DNA of 64,000 bases from Aporrectodea caliginosa (taxonomy: Eukaryota > Annelida > Clitellata > Crassiclitellata > Lumbricidae): positions 1,359,501 to 1,423,500 of the forward strand of contig JACEVL010000484.1 of the NCBI GenBank assembly GCA_020284085.1. The letters run 5' to 3'. Below are positions 56,881 to 64,000 of the stretch, piece after piece. A program made the translations under genes and the position numbers. A model generated the notes under the pieces. It saw only the letters and a list, made by a program, of their open reading frames with translations. It searched no databases and was not told the origin of the DNA. Within the stretch, counting starts at the first letter, position 1. Each line of letters starts with the position of its first letter.

Positions 56881-59481
56881 GGTTCTCTTATAGGCCTCTG
56901 TGTCTTTAGCTTTTCAACTTGTTCAAACACGGTCTGAACATTCCATGTGCTGAGCACGGAACTATGGACAGGTGTTCGTAGAATGATTGGCAAATGATCG
57001 ACGGATCAATAAATTACTCAATGACTTCTTCATCTGGATGATTTTAAGTCGTGCACGTGTTAGAGTAAAAAGGAAGGATTGTAAACAGACAGATTGTATT
57101 GTGATTTTTCACTGTCTAACGTCTGTCTGTATGTCTCTCTGTCTGTCTCTGTCTGTATTTGTCAGTCTTTCTCTCAGTGTTTGTCTGCCTTTCGTATGTC
57201 TATGTAGTCACAGATGAAGAATAGCTGATATTTTTTGGTCCTTGTCTGTATCTGTCTGTCTCTCTCTGTCTCCTTAGATGTATATGTCTGTTTGTGTTCA
57301 TCCTGTCTGTCAGACATATCTCTGATTATGTGTTTGTCTTTTGATTTGTGTTTGTATTGGTGTGTGTGTCTCTATGTATCTCTATCTGTTTCTCTGTATT
57401 TTTCTCTATATTTGTCTCTTTGCTTTTATCTCTCTCTCTATGTTTGTGTTCCTTCTGTGTGTTTATTAGACGTATCTCTGTCTATGTGTCTGTCTTTTTA
57501 TATGTGTTCTTATTGGTGTGTGTGTCTCTTGGTATCTTTGTCGTTATGTGTTTTGGTCTTACGCTGATTTTGACCGAATATGTGTTATATACGAGTAGTA
57601 TGTCTTTGTGGCTTTTGGTCACTTTCTGTCCGTTCGGCAGTATGTATTGCTTGTTGTATGTCTGTATGTCTGGCTACATCTGTCTGAGTGTTCCTTTGGT
57701 GCCGTCTTATGCATAATTTTGAATTTTTAATGACTGAATGCTTGTTCAAGTTTATCCAACTTCCTTTCATATATGCTGTCTCTGTCTGTTATGTCTCTGT
57801 TTCTCAGTCTCTGTTTCTCTGTCTGTGTGTGTATCTCTCTGTCTCTGTGTGTATCTCTTTGTCTCTGTGTGTATCTGTCTCTGTGTGTATCTCTCTGTCT
57901 ATGTGTGTATCTCTCTGTCTCTGTTTGTTTCTCTCCTTATCTTTATTTGTGAACCTGTTCTTTACCCTCTCTGTCTGTTTCATATCTTTTTTGCAGTTTC
58001 TCTTTTCCCGTGTTTCTTTGTTTTTCTCTCTGTGCGTTTCTTTCTCTTTGTGTCTCTGTGTCTTTCTTTCTATGCTTCTGTCTCTCTTGTATCTCTCTGT
58101 GTTTTTGTTTTGCTGTCTTTTCCTGCCTCACACTGTTCTCCCACTGTTTCTTGATATCTCGTTATTCTTATCTATATCTATATCTTTGTCTTTATCTCTC
58201 TCTTTGTTTATCTTCAGAGCACAAATGTTTACTTAAGAATTTGTCTTAGTGATGTTTTGTGAAGCCGTGTACATGAGTCTGTTTCTGTTGCACCTATAGA
58301 ACGATTTTGCACAAATTGTTAAGTTATAAGGTTAACAAAAACTGATGAAATGGGTAATTGTTGGAAATGTCGTCATGAAATCTGTTTTAGGGCGATCCTA
58401 TTAGCAGGACTTGTTGCCCCTTTGGTCTCACTTTGCGATGCCTACTAATAGTCACCAGGTGAAAGCTTTTTCGGATTAACATTTAATTTCTGTTTTTTTT
58501 AGATTGGGTCAATCAGATAATTCAGAAAAGTTCAGGAGGAAAATGTCCGGTAGTCAGTAAGTATTTCCAGCTGCATTTACTTTACAAAATTTTGATGTTT
58601 ATAAATTTGACAATTGACTCGATAATACCGTGTGTGTTTGTGAGTGGATGGGTGTCTTATGAAGGGTAATAATAATAATAATAATGATTTTAGTCAATAT
58701 AATAATAATAATAATAATAATAATGAAATAATAATAGTAGTAGTAGTAATAATAGTAATAATAATTGTGTTTATTGACAAGCTCGCTGACAAACCGAAGT
58801 AAGTAACATTGAAACATGATGTTACCAATTTCCAGAGATGGGTGACTAATCAATTAGATTTTAATCGATTAGCTAATCAATGAGACAGACAGCTAATTCT
58901 AATCGATTAGCAATTTAACTAATCATACCCATCTCTGCAAATTTCATGATCTTATTGAATACACCTGTCTTGGCAGCCTGTTAGGTGGCCACTCATTTTA
59001 CAGCTGCCCCTATGGAGTTGAAGGCTGAGTCGACCTAGAGGGAGTTACGGGTATTGAACCACGTCTTTCAAGACTTATTGTCCTTCAAGCAAGAGTGTTG
59101 CCATTTAACTATGCCCTCCCCAAGAGCGGTAAATGAGGACGTGTTTTACAGATTTTGATTGGGCTTCTAATGTGGATTACAATTTTGGGCTACTGTTCAA
59201 GTGATGCCTAGTGATTATAATGGTGCTTTAAAAATGTTGGAGTAGAACCTTGCAGCGTGTTATGCTCTGCACGCATGTTCTGCCGTGGCGCATTGGATAA
59301 CATCTGGCACACAGACCGAGAGGTACCGAGTTCGAGCCCCCGTTGGGCGGATATGCTTTGTAGGCTGCTATTAGCGCCGTTGTATTGCAAGCTGTCTGTT
59401 CTGTTAGTAGTTAAGATTTAAATTGCATAACATGTAAATGTACAGCGCAGTGCGTTTGTCAAGCGCTTATTAAAGAAAAGA

Positions 59482-59515
<34 letters not shown>

Positions 59516-62500
59516 TCAGGTTCTATACTAGCCAGGTTTCTTGCAATTTCTAGATTGCGGTTAAGTTTTTGGTTATTCATCATATCACGTCCTTGCATTT
59601 CCTTTTTCTAGTGGAATGTGAACAAATGAGCAGAAGAGAAAGAGGAGGGGCAGAGGAAGAAAAACAGTCCCTTTAGTTAGCCTTAGAGACAGCCATGGGT
59701 ATGAAATGTTAGCGACTTCATTATCTTAGCCTCGGCATATGAGAGGAGCTGGCCAATCCTCTGCCTTGCAGTCTGATCTTCCAACCAGCCAGTACTCATT
59801 GTAGCTCAGTTGGCTAGGGGTGCAGGTGGAGAAGAAATCTCAAAACAAATTTATGCTCTCGATTGACGGTCCAGCACATTGAGCACTAGACTATTGTCTT
59901 GCAATGTTTTGTTCAAGTGTTCTCTTTGTCTAGTTGATGCCTTTGTGTTGCAGAGGATGACACGATTCGTCGGGCGGCCTCTAGTGACTCCCTTGGGGTT
60001 CTAGATACACTGAATGTCCCTGTCAATGGACAACCAACTGCTACGAGACGGTCAGATTCCTGTCCACTACATTTATTTTAACTGTTTCTATTGGTTAGTT
60101 TAAAAAAAAGACGACCGTAACTACATATCCCACATTTTATATAAGAATGCCTACTGACTTAGTTATACCAATCCCTTAGAAGCCCTTCAACAAATCATGT
60201 GATTTGTTGAAGTTGCATTTGTCAGCTCCTGAGTTTTCAATAATTGAGTATTGTATTATATCTATTGCTGTTATTGTTGTTGTTATTATTGTTGTTGCTG
60301 TTCCTGCTGCTACTACTACTGCTACTATTATCATTATCATTTCTATTGTTATTTAGATGTACTTATTTATTATTACTTCTTTATCATTATTTTTGTTCTT
60401 ACTATTATTATTTCTTATTATTATTCCTATCTTGTCGATTTAAGTAGGCCCCTATCTAGCGGCACCCGTCCCTTCTGGTGAGCCTATTGTTCCTGATCAA
60501 CTCTTGTTGCTTACTAGCTCAATGTGTTGTTTTAATCTTTGATTGTTCGATTATATGACTATGTTGTTAAACACTTGTATATGTTACTGGGATCAATAAA
60601 AGTGAATTGAATTGAATCTACATTTAGCCTATTTATTATGTATATTTTTTACTATTGTCTAGTTTTACTAGCGTATACTAGACTGTTATGAAAAGTTGTA
60701 AGCAATACAAAACTTGCTGTTACATGTTTGTGTGTCAGTGTGCTTGTCTGTCTGTCTCAGTCTGTGTTTGTGTGTGTCAGTGTGCTTGTCTGTCTGTCTC
60801 AGTCTGTGTTTGTGTGTGTCAGTGTGCTTGTCTGTCTGTCTCAGTCTGTGTTTGTGTGTGTCAGTGTACTTGTCTGTCTGTCTCAGTCTGTGTTTGTGTG
60901 TGTCAGTGTGCTTGTCTGTCTGTCTCAGTCTGTGTTTGTGTGTGTCAGTGTACTTGTCTGTCTGTCTCAGTCTGTGTTTGTGTGTGTCAGTGTACTTGTC
61001 TGTCTGTCTCAGTCTGTGTTTGTGTGTGTCAGTGTGCTTGTCTGTCTGTCTCAGTCTGTGTTTGTGTGTGTCAGTGTGCTTGTCTGTCTGTCTCAGTCTG
61101 TGTTTGTGTGTGTCAGTGTGCTTGTCTGTCTGTCTCAGTCTGTGTTTGTGTGTGTCAGTGTACTTGTCTGTCTGTCTCAGTCTGTGTTTGTGTGTGTCAG
61201 TGTGCTTGTCTGTCTGTCTCAGTCTGTGTTTGTGTGTGTCAGTGTGCTTGTCTGTCTGTCTCAGTCTGTGTTTGTGTGTGTCAGTGTACTTGTCTGTCTG
61301 TCTCAGTCTGTGTTTGTGTGTGTCAGTGTGCTTGTCTGTCTGTCTCAGTCTGTGTTTGTGTGTGTCAGTGTGCTTGTCTGTCTGTCTCAGTCTGTGTTTG
61401 TGTGTGTCAGTGTGCTTGTCTGTCTGTCTCAGTCTGTGTTTGTGTGTGTCAGTGTACTTGTCTGTCTGTCTCAGTCTGTGTTTGTGTGTGTCAGTGTGCT
61501 TGTCTGTCTGTCTCAGTCTGTGTTTGTGTGTGTCAGTGTGCTTGTCTGTCTGTCTCAGTCTGTGTTTGTGTGTGTCAGTGTGCTTGTCTGTCTGTCTCAG
61601 TCTGTCGGGTGTTTTTGATTTCTTTCTGTATTTTTCTGTTGATGCTAATGATTGCCATGTTGCGTCTTCTTACATCCAGGAGTCCAGACCGGATTATTTC
61701 GGATTCGCGAGGAATTGGAAGTCGCGAGGTTCTCGCCAGTCTTCTGATGAAGGAAAGAGAAGCAGACTACACACAACTAACCAGCTACAGGTACCATGCA
61801 ATCATTAACAGAATCATCATCGTCATCATCATCATCATATAATCATCATCATCATGATATCAATCATCCACATGATCATCATATCACCATCGGAATCATC
61901 ATCACTTGTTTTTGCTGCACTGTTGTCATCGCAATCATTTATACATGCAATAGTGTAGTGATTAGCGTGCTAGACTGTCAGAAACTGTTTAGCTGCCTCG
62001 GTGCTAGCTTAACCCTTTCCGTACCACGCCATTTTAGTCCTGCGCTACCGGGGATATCCAGGCAAAATTGGCGGATTTTCATAGACATAACATATATGAC
62101 AATAATAACTCCTGTTTTGTCTAGAAACATTGAAACTTCGAATACGTATTTTTTAACTTTCTAGCATGTTTTGTCATGCACATCTGTATAATTAGTGATA
62201 AGTACAACTTTTTGGACTATTTTTTTTATTGTTACCGATACTATTGAGAACTTTCGAATGAAATTTTCAACACTATATTGCCTAAATAAAAAATAAGATC
62301 AGTCAAATTAGCCAGATGATCAATGGTATCGGATGTAAAAAATACACCAAGTCAGTAATTATAGGCAGGCCAGTCAATAGTACTCCACTTGCGTGTGGTA
62401 CGCTCAGAAGATCAGTCGATCGGCAAGGTGGCCTACTTTCGTCACTATCCGAATCACTATTTGCATCACCTAAATCGCTACTTTCATGTAGAAGGCTCTT

Positions 62501-63568
62501 CATCACTGTCGAAGACTCTAGCAAAAATTTTACAACTTCGTCTTTGCTAAATTTTTTGCACGGCGTCGTCCCTCAGTACTGTACAATCGACCATGAGTAT
62601 GCAATTACCACGACCCGTTTGATCAGCATAGAATATGTAAAAAATAATTTGTCATTATCATTTCTTCATTCAGTAGCTGTCAGCACACAAGCAAGTAAAG
62701 TAAACACTATCAAGTAAAGGCAGCACAGCGCTATGTGCATCATGCAGGCGTCCATATACTATGGACGTACGCCGTACGTCATAAGGTAGCGCGGCCGTCT
62801 AAACCATGACGTACGGCGTACGTCATAAGGGACTGAAAGGGTTAAGGGACTGCAGAAAAACCTCTGTCATATACATCATCTTCATTTTCATAATAGTTAA
62901 ACAGTTTATGTAGGGCGTAAATTTGGTTTGAGATTTCTGTTCCACCTGCGCCCCCTGCCACGCTCAGCTGTAATGAGTACACTGCCCGTACACTGTTGGT
63001 GAGAAGATGAGACAGCGAGGGAGAGGACTGGCCACCCTCCCTCATATGCCCAGGCTAAGAGAATGAAGTTGCTAACACTTCACACCCATGGCTGCTTCAC
63101 TGCTCTCTTATATACATCATCGTCATCTTCATTTTAATAGTTAAGAGATCCTGAGTGGCCGAGTGGGTTGGTAGCCCGCTCGACACGCCGGCGGCCCGGG
63201 TTCGATTCCCGGTCGGTCGGTTTATCAGAGATTAATTTCTCGGATCTTTACTGCGGGTGGCTCGGTCGCAATGTAAACGTGGAGTACGAGGTTGTACTCT
63301 GCCTCCGACACTAATCATCTTCAATATGAAAAAGTGTCGTTAAGCCCAAGTACATTTTAATAGTTAAACAGTTTGTGTGGTGATTTGATACAAGTTACAT
63401 TATGTTACCTTAACGTTGTATGATGCCTGGCATCATTTACGTAACATGATTGTCACACGACAGGATCTTCTGTGGCACATGGAACGTTAACGGACAGATG
63501 CCAACGGAGACGCTGCACAAGTGGTTGTCACCAGAAGATGATGACCCACCAGACATCTATGCAATTGG
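50625..63568 (+). CDS. OCRL/INPP5B-type inositol polyphosphate 5-phosphatase gene (partial, 7 internal exons)
   Basis: The enzyme would remove the 5-phosphate from PI(4,5)P2, PI(3,4,5)P3 and soluble inositol phosphates at endosomal, Golgi or plasma membranes (family knowledge). Exons are 50625-50725, 51882-51905, 55203-55298, 58503-58556, 59954-60050, 61680-61790 and 63464-63568. Every consecutive junction is phase-compatible and no stop is created. The first three exons resemble the N-terminal PH-like region of INPP5B, the next two encode a polar, serine-rich linker, and the last two enter the catalytic domain. Catalytic residues beyond the first motif lie off the right edge. The 5' exons were not found in 42.7-50.6 kb. 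I cannot choose between OCRL and INPP5B; many invertebrates have one gene corresponding to both. Confidence 0.82.
51170..51345 (+). pseudogene. LINE ORF2 tail
   Basis: The frame reads [20 protein letters not shown], a diverged GPxxxNSLPxxI tail, followed by an ending GGCACTATATGCATTCACC and an AATGC tract. It overlaps the left arm of a long inverted repeat. Confidence 0.6.
51281..51718. repeat. Inverted repeat, 149-bp arms, in 5-phosphatase intron
   Basis: Arm 51281-51429 and arm 51570-51718 are almost perfect reverse complements around a 140-bp loop containing a CTTA tract. The outer end is a LINE tail; the inner block includes GCCGGCATCCAATGCAC. Confidence 0.88.
51882..51905 (+). CDS. 5-phosphatase exon b (24-nt microexon)
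   Basis: Acceptor TATTTTGCAG and donor GTGAGT bound 24 nt (2+21+1) encoding SSSAGTK within a loop. Its phase exactly bridges exons a and c. Since 24 is a multiple of three, skipping would preserve the frame. A 149-bp-arm inverted repeat lies upstream in the same intron. Confidence 0.65.
52123..52561. mobile_element. hAT-like MITE in 5-phosphatase intron
   Basis: Starts CAGGCGTGGGCAACTTC and ends with an inverted GTTGCCCACCAGG region, flanked by direct repeats ATTCTAATG (52114-52122 and 52561-52569). GGGGCCATGTGCAGTGCCGG is tandemly repeated inside. The right end carries a few extra bases beyond the inverted match. Confidence 0.75.
53540..53725 (-). repeat. tRNA-like SINE head
   Basis: On minus: GGGACACAGCGGTGAAACGG and box B GGTTCGAATCTAC. 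5-phosphatase intron. Confidence 0.55.
54040..54102. repeat. 63-bp palindromic mini-element, CCCTTTAACGACGA family
   Basis: CCCTTTAACGACGAGC and GCTCGTCGTTAAAGGG form a 16-bp inverted pair around a 31-bp loop, followed by TTAA. Lies in the 5-phosphatase intron between exons b and c. Confidence 0.65.
54475..54555. repeat. 81-bp near-perfect palindrome
   Basis: GGATGGCTCTGCAATGGGAA on the left is repeated in reverse on the right. Arms of about 39 bp differ at two or three positions around a tiny loop at CAAGGCTCTTG. Confidence 0.9.
54660..54945. repeat. (ATTAC)n then polypyrimidine
   Basis: GTTGCTAATTACATTACATT is a retroelement end sharing CATTxGAxxCCGGC with the inverted repeat at 51281; C/T-rich low complexity follows. 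Confidence 0.8.
55203..55298 (+). CDS. 5-phosphatase exon c (end of PH-like region)
   Basis: 96 nt (2+93+1) with acceptor GAATGCAG and donor GTAAGT. The peptide [20 protein letters not shown] includes TFTWVEKYL, which looks like the C-terminal helix of a PH domain, then a polar stretch ending AQPSED. Confidence 0.75.
56500..58220. repeat. CTGT tract and long polypyrimidine low complexity, 5-phosphatase intron
   Basis: Pure CTGT at 56786-56880 (about 24 units), surrounded by degenerate TCTG/TCTC sequence from 56500-56720 and 57120-58220. Forward frames here are not genes. The type B LINE/SINE end is embedded. Confidence 0.9.
56720..56785 (-). repeat. LINE/SINE 3' end, GGCGCT hairpin type B
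   Basis: Minus-strand copy of the type B end between two CTGT tracts: TATGTATGTATATGGCCATT, then GCGCCTTACAAGAAACTCAC. Confidence 0.7.
58278..58453. repeat. Unclassified ~175-bp dispersed repeat, copy 2
   Basis: Second copy of 45440-45626 with small deletions. It ends about 50 bp upstream of 5-phosphatase exon d. Confidence 0.75.
58503..58556 (+). CDS. 5-phosphatase exon d (linker)
   Basis: 54 nt (2+51+1) follow a T-rich tract and AG, and precede GTAAGT. The peptide is [17 protein letters not shown]. The other two frames contain stops, and the phase matches both neighbours. Confidence 0.68.
58668..58770. repeat. (AAT)n microsatellite
   Basis: AAT with GTAGTAGTA interruptions, followed by a TTTATTGACAAG retroelement-like stretch. 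Confidence 0.9.
58833..58937. mobile_element. hAT-like MITE rich in AATCGATTAG, short copy
   Basis: Ends CAGAGATGGG and CCCATCTCTG, flanked by CCAATTTC and CAAATTTC (7 of 8 identical). The interior matches the 40139-40487 element. It lies in the 5-phosphatase intron between exons d and e. Confidence 0.75.
58945..59122 (-). repeat. SINE family 3, 5-phosphatase intron
   Basis: Plus has TTTACAGCTGCCCCTATGG, GAAGGCTGAGTCGACC and GGTATTGAACCACG (reverse box B), ending GCCCTCCCC. Confidence 0.7.
59278..59512 (+). repeat. tRNA-derived SINE, family 4, 5-phosphatase intron
   Basis: The head GTGGCGCATTGGATAACATC, box B GAGTTCGAGCCC, the GCAAGCTGTCTGTTCTGTTA body (with an internal deletion) and an ATT tail. 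Confidence 0.82.
59652..59905 (-). repeat. SINE family 1, in 5-phosphatase intron
   Basis: Minus-strand copy with the AACTGAGCTACAATGAGTAC body and a decayed head; ends 49 bp upstream of exon e. Confidence 0.7.
59954..60050 (+). CDS. 5-phosphatase exon e (serine-rich linker)
   Basis: 97 nt (2+93+2) after GTGTTGCAG; the donor GTCAGA is weak. The peptide begins [28 protein letters not shown] resembles a basophilic-kinase or 14-3-3-type phosphosite (inference). Confidence 0.68.
60262..60430. repeat. Degenerate (ATT/GTT/GCT)n
   Basis: Trinucleotide low complexity with thymine at two of three positions, in the intron before exon f. Confidence 0.85.
60726..61606. repeat. 42-bp minisatellite, 21 copies, in 5-phosphatase intron
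   Basis: The unit contains TGTGTGTCAGTG(T/C-rich)CTGTCTGTCTCAGTC. Copies differ mainly at one site, GCT or ACT, with ACT in copies 4, 6, 7, 11, 14 and 18. The length is divisible by three, so all three forward frames stay open. It ends 73 bp before exon f. Confidence 0.95.
61680..61790 (+). CDS. 5-phosphatase exon f (helix before catalytic domain)
   Basis: 111 nt (1+108+2) after TTACATCCAG. The peptide ends [20 protein letters not shown], the I-x-x-x-L-x-x-(K/R)E-x-x-(Y/F)-x-x-I-x-x-(F/Y)R helix that directly precedes the 5-phosphatase fold in OCRL/INPP5B. A 42-bp-repeat minisatellite ends 73 bp upstream and is open in this exon's frame. Confidence 0.85.
61948..62870 (+). repeat. SINE family 1 remnant split by the piggyBac-like MITE
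   Basis: The head GTGTAGTGATTAGCGTGCTA lies at 61950 and the end GCTAGCTTAA at 62002-62012 resumes as GGGACTGC after the MITE's right TTAA. The middle of the SINE is deleted. Confidence 0.6.
62013..62841. mobile_element. piggyBac-like MITE in a SINE remnant
   Basis: The ends CCCTTTCCGTACC and ACTGAAAGGG are flanked by TTAA on both sides (62009-62012, 62842-62845). A TTAA target and CCC...GGG ends are the piggyBac hallmark. Near the right end GACGTACGGCGTACGTC is a palindrome that occurs twice. SINE sequence resumes directly after the right TTAA. Confidence 0.75.
62930..63105 (+). repeat. SINE family 1, 5'-truncated
   Basis: Body from GAGATTTCTGTTCCACCTGC to CACTTCACACCCATGGCTGC, then a CATC-type tail. 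Confidence 0.75.
63145..63355 (+). repeat. tRNA-derived SINE, family 2 (Ser/Leu-like head)
   Basis: The head GAGTGGCCGAGTGGGTTGG and box B GGGTTCGATTCC are followed by AGAGATTAATTTCTCGGATC and GGAGTACGAGG. The second copy is 38409-38564 on minus. Confidence 0.85.
63464..63568 (+). CDS. 5-phosphatase exon g (start of catalytic domain)
   Basis: 105 nt (1+102+2) after CACGACAG; the donor is GTCAGT. The peptide [20 protein letters not shown] then reaches [16 protein letters not shown] is the first conserved motif of the inositol polyphosphate 5-phosphatase fold and PPDIYAIG is the strand leading to the catalytic FQE motif, which must be on the next exon outside the window. Confidence 0.93.
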
Positions 63569-64000
63569 GTCAGTTCATGTTCGTCTTTCTAAGATAACTG
63601 GGTCACTCTGTGGTAAGAATACTGGTCCAGGGGAGGGACGGGTCAGGCTGTATTTCGTATTCAGCTGTATTAAGTAAAGCTAGGCATAGTGGATCATGTG
63701 AGGCAATGAATATAATACACCATGCGAAATAGCACAGCAACCTAATCTGCTTGTGTATTTGGAGTGACTGATTCCCTGTTGCCATCAGCCTGGTGCTGAG
63801 GTTTTGCATAATTCAGCAATGCCATCTGTGAGGATTTCTTTTGCTGTGCATGAGAATTGAACCAATATGCAGAGGTTAAAATTCAATGCATTTGCAGATT
63901 GACCTTTGTTCATCTCGTTCATCTTTGTAGGCTACTGGTGTGGAAATGAGCATTTTAACTGGCATTAGGTAGTAGTAATAATAATGATGACAATTTATAT

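Noticed and set aside
57688..58236. 182-codon hydrophobic forward frame
   Set aside because: Degenerate TCTC/TCTG intronic sequence; the hydrophobicity follows from TTT/CTC/TCT codons.
60714..61808. Long cysteine/valine or leucine/serine-rich frames of 296-384 codons
   Set aside because: They are produced by a 42-bp repeat that is open in every forward frame. The exon f readthrough is reported as a finding, but not as a gene.
63145..63225. Genuine tRNA-Ser/Leu gene
   Set aside because: A- and B-box-like sequences are present but the acceptor stem does not close, and a SINE body shared with 38409-38564 follows.

Overview
This is genomic DNA from an animal. It is AT-rich, mostly non-coding, and dominated by dispersed repeats. 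The genes show spliced metazoan architecture (GT-AG introns, phase-matched exons) and the families are animal ones: a class A neuropeptide-type GPCR, an FBXO3-type F-box protein, and an OCRL/INPP5B-type inositol polyphosphate 5-phosphatase. The repeats (tRNA-headed SINEs, LINE tails with microsatellite ends, many hAT-like MITEs, mariner/Tc1 elements) and the very frequent palindrome TAGGCCTA fit a marine invertebrate, probably a deuterostome such as an echinoderm. The exact taxon is inference.

Layout. Positions 1-17000 hold no gene I can support. They contain polypyrimidine and tetranucleotide microsatellites, decayed LINE reverse-transcriptase pieces, SINEs and MITEs, including an hAT-like element (12026-13605) that carries a dead Tc1/mariner element inside it. 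A GC-rich, single-exon GPCR lies at 17067-18242 (+). From 19.1 to 23.3 kb there is a broken LINE with a SINE inserted in its RT region, followed by an eight-unit ~330-bp satellite array and LINE 3' sequence. At 23508-26211 (-) I reconstruct a three-exon gene for a 232-residue secreted, cysteine-rich protein that I do not recognise.

From 29269 to 42737 (-) there is a nearly complete FBXO3 homologue. Eleven coding exons run from ATG to stop and cover the F-box, SMI1/KNR4-like and ApaG domains. Its introns are full of transposons; intron 1 carries a mariner element with an intact 350-codon transposase ORF. From 50625 to 63568 (+) seven phase-compatible internal exons encode the N-terminal part (PH-like region and linker) and the beginning of the catalytic domain of an OCRL/INPP5B-type phosphatase. 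The gene continues past the right edge and its 5' exons were not found. Its introns hold a 149-bp-arm inverted repeat, a 21-copy 42-bp minisatellite directly before an exon, hAT and piggyBac-like MITEs, and long CTGT/pyrimidine tracts.

Function. The genes do not form a pathway or operon. They are independent eukaryotic genes: peptide signalling, a secreted protein, ubiquitin ligase adaptor, and phosphoinositide metabolism. FBXO3 and the phosphatase gene point away from each other, so their 5' regions probably face one another somewhere in 42.7-50.6 kb. Exon coordinates come from reading splice sites and family similarity by eye; no alignment or transcript data were available.
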